DNA of 6,459 nucleotides from Nitrococcus sp. (GTDB taxonomy: Bacteria > Pseudomonadota > Gammaproteobacteria > Nitrococcales > Nitrococcaceae). A program made the translations under genes and the position numbers. Of this stretch, positions 1 through 5,320 are shown piece after piece; position 1 is the first letter of the stretch, and every line of letters begins with the position of its first letter. The stretch lies in NCBI GenBank assembly GCA_030452365.1, contig JAKDMK010000142.1:1-6459 (forward strand), written 5' to 3'. The notes beneath the pieces are model-generated. The model saw nothing but the letters and a program-made list of their open reading frames with translations. It was not told where the DNA came from and did not search any database.

Positions 1-103
1 CGTCACTTATGCGCAATATCAGTGAGGTACAGCTTAACTAAGTGCCATTCGGGACGGACCACGAATATGAACAATGGCAATCAACAGCCACTGAGCGACA
101 GCG

Positions 104-236
104 ATGGCAACCACTGAATACAACCTTTACTGCCACCCCCCGCGCGTCCTTCACCAACGCGCAGCCTCGGCTGCTGAAAGTGGCAGCGCTGTACTGCGAT
201 AAGCTCGTCATCCTCGATCCGGTAGGCGCGAATTAG
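104..236 (+). pseudogene. decayed N-terminal remnant of an unrecognised gene
   Basis: From ATG 104 one frame reads MATTEYNLYCHPPR. At the C-run and GC repeat near 137-146 the sensible reading moves to another frame, which continues ASFTNAQPRLLKVAALYC and then DKLVILDPVGAN up to TAG at 234-236. The joined text looks like a real protein start with two hydrophobic strand-like stretches. It resembles, from memory only, N-termini of uncharacterised accessory-region proteins, and I cannot name a family. A one-base insertion or two-base deletion in the CCCCCCGCGCG tract would explain the frame change. Reading past the TAG gives a short GAD-type continuation and then nothing protein-like. No good ribosome binding site precedes 104. 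The rest of 1-397 shows no supportable gene. Confidence 0.35.
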
Positions 237-397
237 GACTCCGGCGCAGACGTGCGCCTGCTGCAATTTGACTCGCGGCACATGAAGGTGATGTCGTCAA
301 GGCGCAGTGGCCAACCGTAGCCTGCAAACCAGAAACGTGTGGGAGGTCGTGAGGACTACTCTCAGAGAGGACAAAGAGAGCGTGGCACGGGGCGTTC

Positions 398-732
398 TTA
401 TAGAAACTCGATGTGTCCTTCCATCTCGTCAGCATCAAGGACCTGGTGGAGTAGCATCAAACCATGAATGGTTGCTCCAATCGATGTTCCTTGTGGAGCA
501 TGCACGATACCGCAATGAGGATTTCCAGCGCCATGGAGACGGAGGAAATCACTGTCTTGCGTAAAGATGACGCGCCGTTCAGCACGGGCTCGCTGCATAT
601 GAGCGTCATCCGATGCGCTGAGAAGGCCTGCCTCAACCACTCTGTCTTGATATCAACACCTCGTTCGCGTAAGCCTTGGGCAACGGCTCTGGGAACGTGC
701 TCGTCGAGATAGAACCTAATTTTCCTCGGCAT
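398..732 (-). pseudogene. DUF5615 PIN-like toxin, frameshifted
   Basis: This is the toxin half of a DUF433/DUF5615 pair; the family is a PIN-like predicted ribonuclease of about 110 residues. The N-terminal frame starts at ATG 732 and reads MPRKIRFYLDEHVPRAVAQG, then LRERGVDIKT, giving the conserved LDEHV acidic motif near residue 10. The reading then has to change frame near 640, where VVEAGLLSASDDAHM follows, with the later FTQDSDFL motif and a C-terminal helix ending HIEFL at the TAA at 398-400. Both halves together give about 111 residues, the family length, so a single one-base deletion (or two-base insertion) at about 638-643 explains the break. No slippery heptamer is visible there, so programmed frameshifting is unlikely. 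The start overlaps the end of the antitoxin gene by 17 bases, typical of co-translated pairs. Inactivation or a sequencing error are the two readings. Confidence 0.8.
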
Positions 733-1027
733 TCAGCTTTTGCTTGAGCTTAGAGGGCGTGGCTTGGCGTAGGGACTCAGCAAATGCCTTGCCGTCAGCT
801 ATATCTTTGTCGATATCGGAGCGATGATCGAAATAGTACGCGAGCGCGGCGTGAACATCGGCCAGCGTCAGGCCGTATTCGCTGGCAATCTCGTCGACAC
901 CCTTGCCCAACCGTTCATGCCATATGACAATATCGCGCACAGTAATACGATGGCCCGCAATACGAGGCTTTCCCCCTGCAATATCGAGGCTCATTTCAAT
1001 ATGCTGATCTAATGTTTTCGTTAGCAT
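716..1027 (-). CDS. DUF433 family antitoxin
   Basis: A 103-residue protein of the DUF433 family (VapB-like antitoxins with a winged or helix-turn-helix type fold). The diagnostic block is at residues 18-34, GGKPRIAGHRITVRDIV, followed by an EIASEYGLT helix-turn-helix-like segment (46-54) and LADVHAALAYYFDH (55-68). The C-terminal tail is charged (SKLKQKLNAEEN), as expected of the part that wraps the toxin. The frame stays open to a start at 1141, but ATG 1027 is preferred: it has GGAGGT five bases upstream, the extra N-terminus matches nothing in the family, and the promoter and operator lie inside that extension. Its stop overlaps the DUF5615 start by 17 bases, so the two form one operon. 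The role, by family, is to neutralise the partner nuclease and repress its own promoter. With the toxin broken, it may be an orphan. Confidence 0.88.
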   Translation of the reverse strand: MLTKTLDQHIEMSLDIAGGKPRIAGHRITVRDIVIWHERLGKGVDEIASEYGLTLADVHAALAYYFDHRSDIDKDIADGKAFAESLRQATPSKLKQKLNAEEN

Positions 1028-1032
1028 GCAGG

Positions 1033-1038
1033 ACCTCC
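1033..1038 (-). promoter_or_regulatory. ribosome binding site of the DUF433 gene
   Basis: Read on the minus strand this is GGAGGT, a full Shine-Dalgarno core five bases before ATG 1027. It settles the start of the antitoxin gene against the longer open frame reaching 1141. Confidence 0.75.
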
Positions 1039-1054
1039 CGTTCCAAGCGACACG

Positions 1055-1071
1055 TCTGCTACTGTAGCAGA
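1055..1071. promoter_or_regulatory. palindromic operator candidate
   Basis: TCTGCTAC and its exact reverse complement GTAGCAGA are separated by one base (T at 1063), a perfect 8-bp dyad. It covers the proposed -10 element of the antitoxin promoter and ends before the ribosome binding site. Type II antitoxins usually repress their own promoter by binding such a dyad, so this is the likely binding site of the DUF433 protein, alone or in complex with the toxin. Confidence 0.55.
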
Positions 1072-1090
1072 GTTTTTTGTGATATACCAA
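1061..1090 (-). promoter_or_regulatory. putative sigma-70 promoter of the antitoxin-toxin operon
   Basis: On the minus strand TTGGTA (1085-1090, four of six matches to TTGACA) is followed after 18 bases by TACAGT (1061-1066, four of six matches to TATAAT). Transcription would begin near 1054, leaving a leader of about 27 bases that contains the ribosome binding site. It is called from sequence match and placement only. Confidence 0.45.
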
Positions 1091-1203
1091 ATCCGCCAGC
1101 GACGAGCCGAATGAAAACGGATCAGCAGATTGTCGTGCCAAATGTTTTGATCAGACCGTGATCCATATGGACTTATGGCACGCCAGAGATTCTGTGGAAG
1201 CCC

Positions 1204-1233
1204 GCGTAGGCTGAGGTGAGGTACGAAGCCTGG
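1204..1233. repeat. degenerate intergenic palindromic repeat, left copy
   Basis: The sequence begins GCGTAGGCTGAGGTGAGGTA and continues CGAAGCC. It resembles a common bacterial intergenic stem-loop of the form GTAGGTTGGGGT, short loop, ACCCCAAC (recalled, not searched). It shares GTAGG, GGTGAG and CGAA with the reverse complement of the copy at 1481-1506. The arms no longer pair well, so this copy is decayed. Confidence 0.4.
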
Positions 1234-1480
1234 AAATTTTTTAGCTGGGATCGCGTTGTGGTTTTTTCGTCACCCAGACCTACGATTGGAATGAGGAATG
1301 AATTCGGTATCGGCGGGCGGATGTTACCGGTCGGACGCGTTTCTTCAGTGTCAATTATTCTGAGCGGAAAAAGGCCGTGCTGGTTAATCAAATTGATATT
1401 TTCTGCGCGGTGATTTAAAAGCAAGCGTAGCAGTGGATAAAATAAACTCAACACCTGGGATCAAGCAAAATGACGGAAAC

Positions 1481-1506
1481 GTTGGGGTTCGCAAGCTCAC
1501 CCCTAC
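1481..1506. repeat. intergenic palindromic repeat, right copy
   Basis: Arms GTTGGGGT (1481-1488) and ACCCCTAC (1499-1506) pair at seven of eight positions around a ten-base loop, TCGCAAGCTC. The form matches a widespread small hairpin repeat seen between genes in many proteobacteria (from memory). It lies in opposite orientation to the copy at 1204. With no T-run after it, a terminator role is not supported. Confidence 0.55.
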
Positions 1507-1642
1507 CGAGCTACGGAGCGTTCAGAGTCCCTCGTGCGCCGCCCAAGATTCCGCCGGGGTACGGATGAGGTAGCGGTCGTGCAAAGCCAGTAGGGCCTTG
1601 TTGCGCCGTCGCCCTATTCGCTGCCGCGTAGCGGCGGCGAGC

Positions 1643-2008
1643 TCACCAGCCTTCGTCAGGATCGGGCACGTCACCCAAGAGAAGCTCGATATCCGCCTGG
1701 TCGCGCAGGCGCTTGCTTTTGCGGCGCGACGGATCTCCGGCCGCACGCCGCTTCATTAGAACCAGATCCTCTTTACGCACCACAGCGATCCGTAGGCCTG
1801 CAACCTGAAAGGTCTCAGCGCTCTCGATAATCGGGTCGAAGTCCGGATCAAAGGCAAGCCGAACGGGCTCGCCGCTGGCATGGCGAAAGTTGACGCTGTG
1901 GCGGAACTCACCCGTCTTCCTAAGCCCCGCGCGTTCCAGCGCCACGACCGCGGCCTCTCGTCCCGCACCGAGGTGGGCTGCCAGATCGACATCCACGGTA
2001 GGACGAGA
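1643..2008 (-). pseudogene. 5'-truncated nucleotidyltransferase (MNT/AbiEii-like)
   Basis: The frame opens just after TGA at 2009-2011 and reads SRPTVDVDLAAHLGAG, where DVD would be the metal-binding DxD of the nucleotidyltransferase fold. Downstream come the central strands (EPVRLAFDPDFDPIIE), the VRKEDLVLMKRRAAGDPS segment and RLRDQADIELLLGDVPDPDE near the C-terminus, the usual order in this group of small nucleotidyltransferases linked to toxin-antitoxin and phage-defence loci. What is missing is the N-terminal 30-40 residues with the conserved GG motif that precedes the DxD. No frame upstream to about 2160 supplies it. A GTG at 1994-1996 could start a 117-residue product, but without a ribosome binding site and without the GG loop it should not be active. 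The subfamily name is uncertain; the fold assignment is fairly firm. Confidence 0.65.
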
Positions 2009-2183
2009 TCAGGCGTTGATCACGTGCGCTAAGCTTCGCGATCTTGGTGATTATTGTCGACCGTGCCTGCATGCGAGCGAGCGTATCAGGAATCGACTCC
2101 TCGTGCCTGCACGTCCAGTCAATTCCAATTGAGGTTTGAGTCTGCATGCAGGGGGCCTATCTACGCTTTGTCCTCGGTGCCGC
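2009..2183. other. unassigned sequence upstream of the truncated nucleotidyltransferase
   Basis: A short minus-strand frame (MQARSTIITKIAKLSARDQR near 2075-2016) is open but matches nothing I know. The tenmer CGTGCCTGCA occurs twice (2062-2071 and 2102-2111), and a perfect palindrome CTGCATGCAG lies at 2142-2151. This is probably the junction where the front of the nucleotidyltransferase gene was lost. Confidence 0.3.
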
Positions 2184-2684
2184 TCACCAGCGGTACTTGT
2201 CCCAGAGCTCAGGATTAGCCCAGTTGTTGGAGGACAACCAGTCAGGAGTGGTCTTGTAGGTTGCGATATCGAATTGGTAGAGAAACAGCTGCTCACCCGC
2301 CTCATCTACGGCGGTGCCGTAGGGCGTAAAGCCAAGACGGACAAGCGAGCGCCGATTCCAGGAGCCGCTACTCAGGTCGCACGGCACGATCACCAGCACC
2401 TTGCGGGCATAAATATCGCGCAGGCGTGAGAGCAAAATGGCTATTTCCGTTTCGGCTAAGGCGGCATCGGCCCAGACCAGGGCCAGGTCGTGGATCTCTA
2501 GACCGGATAACTCTTTTGCTGCGCCAGAGCTGGAAAGGCAAGTGATCGACCCCCGGCAACCCGCGAGCGCTTGCGTGGCGGCTAGCAAGGAATCGCCAAT
2601 GACCAGCACCAAATCCGGACGGACTTGGGCTAGGATGGCCTGCAACCGTGCACTTAGAGACTCACCTGCCATCATCTGGGCCAT
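2184..2684 (-). CDS. DUF6231-like conserved protein
   Basis: A 166-residue soluble protein that I recognise as DUF6231-like, an uncharacterised gammaproteobacterial family. Visible order: an amphipathic N-terminal helix (residues 8-20), RPDLVLVIGDS (22-32), which looks like a first Rossmann-type strand and turn, a central HDLALVWADAAL strand, a helix AILLSRLRDIYARKVLVIVP typical of a methyltransferase-like fold, and a conserved tail with FDIATYKTTPDW and NPELWDKYRW. A methyltransferase-like fold is inference; no cofactor motif is clear. The frame extends to GTG 2783, but the extra 33 residues are Arg- and Gly-rich and unlike the family, so ATG 2684 is chosen; ATGs at 2675 and 2672 are alternatives, and no strong ribosome binding site separates them. 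It is transcribed divergently from the PilZ gene. Confidence 0.75.
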   Translation of the reverse strand: MAQMMAGESLSARLQAILAQVRPDLVLVIGDSLLAATQALAGCRGSITCLSSSGAAKELSGLEIHDLALVWADAALAETEIAILLSRLRDIYARKVLVIVPCDLSSGSWNRRSLVRLGFTPYGTAVDEAGEQLFLYQFDIATYKTTPDWLSSNNWANPELWDKYRW

Positions 2685-2896
2685 TGCTGCATGGCTCGCA
2701 TGAACCTTACCGAGCCGGATAGAGGTTACCCCGGCGCGAGGCCGAGCACGGGTCTTTTGTCCTCGAGCTGAGCAGCCGCTCACATCATTTGCGTCAATAA
2801 TCGCGAGATCGTGTCGTTCTTCCTAACTGGGTGCCTGCGTAGCATCACGGGCTCATGCTATCACAGCAAACGCTGGCCGCTGGGCGGGAACCTCGC

Positions 2897-2925
2897 GTTT
2901 CATGGACCTGACAATGGTTTACAAT
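2897..2925 (+). promoter_or_regulatory. putative promoter of the PilZ gene
   Basis: GTTTCA (2897-2902, three of six matches) and TACAAT (2920-2925, five of six matches to TATAAT) stand 17 bases apart. Transcription would begin near 2932, which is incompatible with translation from ATG 2902 and supports the GTG start at 2980. Confidence 0.35.
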
Positions 2926-2965
2926 CGACTCGTAAGGTCATCGAGGTGCTCGGTTCGAGCGCTGC

Positions 2966-2970
2966 AGGAG
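2966..2970 (+). promoter_or_regulatory. ribosome binding site supporting the GTG 2980 start
   Basis: AGGAG lies nine bases before GTG 2980. Nothing comparable precedes ATG 2902 or ATG 2914, so this element decides for the shorter PilZ protein. Confidence 0.5.
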
Positions 2971-2979
2971 AAAATAAGG

Positions 2980-3552
2980 GTGGTTGATCGACAGCCAGGG
3001 GAACGGCGCGAGAACTTTCGCGTCAATGATGAGGTGCTGCTTGCCTACCAGGGACTTTCCCGACAGGAAGTCGAGCTTCGCCGCCGGCAGTACGCCCAGG
3101 ACATGTCGAGCGCCTTTACCTTGGCGCAGGAAATGGACGAGTTGCGCCAGCAGACAGCGGTACTGCGTCGCCAGGGCGAGCAGGAATCGCCGGTAACCGC
3201 TCAACTCATCGAAACTCTCGACCGCAAGCTCGATCGGGTGATCGAGGTGTTGATGATGCACGAGCTTGGCAGTCACTGCCCGGAACCCGTCGCGGTGGAT
3301 ATCGGTGCTGACGGTATGGGTTTTGGCACAACGCAGGCGTTTGAAGTCGGTCAAGCGCTCGATATACGGCTCATGGTCCCAGCCACCGGGTTTGGTCTAC
3401 ACACCTTTGCCCAGGTGGTGCGCTGCGGCGAGAGCGGTAAGCAAGCCGGATTCAATGTTGGCGTGCGATTTCAGTTTCTGCGCAGCAGCGATCGTGAGCT
3501 CTTGGTGCAGCATCTACTGCAGCGCCAGTCCATGCTGCTACGCGAGCGCTAG
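2980..3552 (+). CDS. PilZ domain protein with helical insertion
   Basis: A predicted c-di-GMP-binding protein of 190 residues. The first half of the PilZ signature is at residues 10-14 (RENFR, the RxxxR motif) followed by strand VNDEVLLAY. The second half comes about 90 residues later at 107-112 (DIGADG, matching D/NxSxxG except that Ser is Gly), then GFGTTQAFEVGQALDIRLMV and the GFNVGVRFQFL strand that closes the barrel. Between them residues 30-95 are charged and helical, probably a coiled coil. The last 20 residues form another helix. There are no membrane segments or signal peptide, so it should be cytoplasmic. The frame is open back to ATG 2902, but GTG 2980 has the ribosome binding site and places ERRENFR at the usual N-terminal position. 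The family links c-di-GMP to motility, attachment or secretion; the target is unknown here. The loss of Ser in motif two may weaken ligand binding. Confidence 0.82.
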   Translation: MVDRQPGERRENFRVNDEVLLAYQGLSRQEVELRRRQYAQDMSSAFTLAQEMDELRQQTAVLRRQGEQESPVTAQLIETLDRKLDRVIEVLMMHELGSHCPEPVAVDIGADGMGFGTTQAFEVGQALDIRLMVPATGFGLHTFAQVVRCGESGKQAGFNVGVRFQFLRSSDRELLVQHLLQRQSMLLRER

Positions 3553-3849
3553 CAAGGGCACGAGGCGATATAGACGTTCTCGCCGCCTATGTGGCCGGCC
3601 CCGGACGCCATGATTCTCACTCCGGGGCTGCTCGCAAAAGCATTCTATCTCGCGGCCGTCGGCCTGGCCCGCACGCGCACTGTTTTTCATCTTCACCGCG
3701 CGGTTGCGGCCCATATCCCAGCGCACACTACTCGCGCTAGGTTATGGCATGCCTAAGCGCGGCATGAGGAACTGTTCACTTTTTGCGTCAGGCGGGCTCG
3801 GCACTATCTGAGTCTAAGGAGATTGTTGCCTGTGACAAGGTAGGCAAAT
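3553..3849. other. gap between PilZ gene and pyrD without a recognisable gene
   Basis: The stretch is GC-rich. Its longest sensible plus frame starts at ATG 3589, reads MWPAPDAMILTPGLLAKAFY and ends near 3755; it has no ribosome binding site and no family I know. I looked for a ribosome modulation factor gene, which lies next to pyrD in some gammaproteobacteria, and found no frame with its RGYxAG or WL.GWR motifs. No convincing terminator follows the PilZ gene. A weak promoter-like pair (TTGCGT, 16 bases, TATCTG) lies before pyrD, too poor to call. Confidence 0.5.
3815..3821 (+). promoter_or_regulatory. strong Shine-Dalgarno sequence misplaced for pyrD
   Basis: TAAGGAG is the best ribosome binding site upstream of pyrD but stands 28 bases before ATG 3850. 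It is ten bases before GTG 3832, which opens GTG ACA AGG TAG in the pyrD frame: a three-codon leader ending six bases before the pyrD ATG. The start at 3850 itself has only a weak AGG five bases upstream. Confidence 0.4.
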
Positions 3850-4914
3850 ATGTGGGATGGGGTGTACGGGGTTATTCGTAACGCGTTATTTCTTATGGAG
3901 CCGGAGCGGGCTCACAATGCCACCCTGCGCTTGCTCTCGGCAACCGCACCGCTCGGGGCCGGTTGCCTACTGGGCGCGCGGGGGGTCACGGCCATGCCGT
4001 GCAAGGTCATGGGGCTTGAATTTCCTAATCCTATTGGTCTTGCCGCGGGCATGGACAAGAACGGCGATTGTATCAGCGCGCTCGGTCAGCTCGGATTCGG
4101 ATTCATCGAGCTTGGTACCGTGACGCCCCGGCCGCAGCCGGGCAACACCAAGCCCCGCGTATTCCGCATTCCGCAGCGCCGGGCGCTCATCAACCGTTTG
4201 GGCTTCAATAACAAAGGCGTCGATTATCTTGTCCGCCAAGTGCGACGATCCGGCTATCTTGGTGTTCTGGGAATCAACATCGGCAAGAACTCCGATACGC
4301 CCGTGGAGCGGGCGGTCGATGATTACGTCATCGGTTTACGCAAGGTCTATGCGCTCGCGAGCTATGTCGTCGTCAATATCTCCTCGCCGAATACACCCCG
4401 GCTACGTACGCTCCAGCACGGGATACTACTCGATGAGCTACTCTCTACCCTGAAGGCGGAGCAGCGCCATCTAGCACTACAGCATGAGCGCTATGTTCCC
4501 CTGGTAATCAAAGTGGCGCCGGATCTCGATGACGGGGCGATCGATGTGCTTGCGCAACAGTTGCTGGAACACGCAGTCGACGGAGTCACGGCGACCAATT
4601 CCACCTTGTCGCGCGAGGGTGTAGAAGGGCTACGCTATTCCCATGAAGGCGGCGGCCTAAGCGGGGCACCTTTGCTGGAGCGCTCGACCCGGGTCCTGCG
4701 CCGCTTGAGCGTGGCATTCGAGGGTCGCATACCACTGATCGGGGTCGGCGGGATCGTTTGCGGCGCGGACGCGGTGCAGAAAATAAAGGCAGGGGCCGAT
4801 CTCGTTCAGATCTACAGCGGATTCGTCTACCGCGGCCCGGATCTCATCGGGGAAATCGTGCGATCCCTGGCCGAACAAAGCGCCGACCAGCCTCTTTTGG
4901 CAGAGCAGCTCTGA
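3850..4914 (+). CDS. pyrD: dihydroorotate dehydrogenase (quinone), class 2
   Basis: PyrD oxidises dihydroorotate to orotate, the fourth step of de novo UMP synthesis, passing electrons through FMN to membrane quinone. The 354-residue product is a little longer than the 336 residues of the E. coli enzyme. Residues 1-40 are the class 2 membrane-associating helices (ALFLMEPERAHNATLRLL). The FMN barrel follows, with PNPIGLAAGMDKNG, ELGTVTPRPQPGNTKPRVFR, INRLGFNNKG, the active-site loop NISSPNTPRLRTLQ (Asn176, catalytic Ser179, Asn181), VIKVAPDLDD with the FMN-contacting Lys, TNSTLSREG, GGLSGAPL and phosphate-binding IGVGGI plus YSGFVYRGP. All catalytic positions are present. ATG 3850 gives the expected N-terminus. 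The gene appears to stand alone, with no terminator that I can defend in the 82 bases after it. It acts on the cytoplasmic face of the inner membrane. Confidence 0.97.
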   Translation: MWDGVYGVIRNALFLMEPERAHNATLRLLSATAPLGAGCLLGARGVTAMPCKVMGLEFPNPIGLAAGMDKNGDCISALGQLGFGFIELGTVTPRPQPGNTKPRVFRIPQRRALINRLGFNNKGVDYLVRQVRRSGYLGVLGINIGKNSDTPVERAVDDYVIGLRKVYALASYVVVNISSPNTPRLRTLQHGILLDELLSTLKAEQRHLALQHERYVPLVIKVAPDLDDGAIDVLAQQLLEHAVDGVTATNSTLSREGVEGLRYSHEGGGLSGAPLLERSTRVLRRLSVAFEGRIPLIGVGGIVCGADAVQKIKAGADLVQIYSGFVYRGPDLIGEIVRSLAEQSADQPLLAEQL

Positions 4915-4996
4915 TGACACCCCGTCGGCCTATTTAGGAGCCAGTTCGAGTGCTCTTCGGCTGAACCCCATCCTAGCGGCCATTCACGGATCCGCC

Positions 4997-5188
4997 TCAG
5001 GGGTCCGCCAGCCCCTCGCAGCGCTCACAGCGCGTGAGCTGGATAAAGCCATTATCGGGGATTTGCAGTAACTCGCCGTGCACCCGGCCTCCGCACGGAC
5101 ACGGATAGGGAAATCCCCCAGGACAGCGTCCGCACGGTCCATTGCCGCTCGCGTGTTGTTGCCAATCGGCCCGTGGGGTATTTTCCAT
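4997..5188 (-). CDS. small zinc-ribbon protein of unknown function
   Basis: A 63-residue protein with six cysteines arranged as CxxC (19, 22), CxC (30, 32) and CxxC (54, 57), plus His37. The core reads PCGRCPGGFPYPCPCGGRVH and later LTRCERCEG, which is what a structural zinc ribbon or a two-metal knuckle protein looks like. ATG 5188 has AGAGGA six bases upstream, good support for translation. It converges on pyrD (82 bases between stops) and is divergent from betA. I recall similar short Cys-rich hypothetical proteins in proteobacteria but cannot name a family or a role; nucleic-acid or protein binding is the usual guess for such folds. A longer frame covering 4984-5301 in another phase lacks this pattern and is rejected. 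Confidence 0.65.
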   Translation of the reverse strand: MENTPRADWQQHASGNGPCGRCPGGFPYPCPCGGRVHGELLQIPDNGFIQLTRCERCEGLADP

Positions 5189-5194
5189 CGCGAA

Positions 5195-5200
5195 TCCTCT
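5195..5200 (-). promoter_or_regulatory. ribosome binding site of the zinc-ribbon gene
   Basis: On the minus strand AGAGGA precedes ATG 5188 by six bases, supporting both the gene and its start. Confidence 0.5.
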
Positions 5201-5262
5201 ACCAAGGTAGTCAAAGACAACAACGTTCGCGTCAGCATAGACGACAAAGGCCGGGCGCTGCG

Positions 5263-5320
5263 TAACGAATAAGGGTAGATCGTGGCTCGCTTCGCTCTCA
5301 CGATCTACCCTTATTCATTA
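5263..5320. repeat. long perfect inverted repeat abutting the betA start
   Basis: GAATAAGGGTAGATCGTG (5267-5284) and its exact complement CACGATCTACCCTTATTC (5299-5316) flank a 14-base loop rich in TCGCTTCGCT. After one mismatch, three more pairs (TAA 5263-5265 with TTA 5318-5320) extend the arms to 22 positions. The A of the betA ATG is the last base of the outer pairing. The GCGAAGCG-type centre recalls small intergenic palindromic repeats. It could be a repeat element, an operator shared by the divergent genes, or an mRNA stem that limits betA translation. No T-run follows on either side, so it is not a standard terminator. Confidence 0.8.

Larger units (their letters stand above)
1142..1520. 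other. AT-richer non-coding segment between accessory genes
   Basis: No gene can be supported here. The centre (about 1235-1480) is visibly richer in A and T than its flanks, and is bounded by two related palindromic repeat copies in inverted orientation (1204-1233 and 1481-1506). A 93-codon open frame on the minus strand (1173-1454, GTG start) has no ribosome binding site and no recognisable domain, and it runs through the left repeat copy, so I treat it as chance. Confidence 0.5.

Noticed and set aside
1055..1078. Plus-strand hairpin TCTGCT-ACTGT-AGCAGA followed by six T, terminator-like
   Set aside because: No plus-strand gene ends before it, and the same dyad fits better as the operator of the minus-strand antitoxin operon.
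1173..1454. 93-codon minus-strand open frame in the AT-richer segment
   Set aside because: No ribosome binding site or domain, and it crosses the left palindromic repeat.
2062..2151. Tenmer CGTGCCTGCA repeated and palindrome CTGCATGCAG
   Set aside because: Two copies of ten bases and one ten-base palindrome in an unassigned region are within chance; no promoter or gene start is tied to them.
2938..3354. 138-codon minus-strand open frame
   Set aside because: Antisense shadow of the PilZ gene with no recognisable motif.
3553..3849. Possible rmf gene next to pyrD
   Set aside because: No frame on either strand shows the ribosome modulation factor motifs.
4930..4985. Weak stem GTTCgAG/CTGAAC after pyrD as a terminator
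   Set aside because: The stem is bulged, about six pairs, and has no T-run.
4984..5301. 105-codon minus-strand open frame over the zinc-ribbon gene
   Set aside because: It lacks the cysteine pattern and ribosome binding site that the 4997-5188 frame has.
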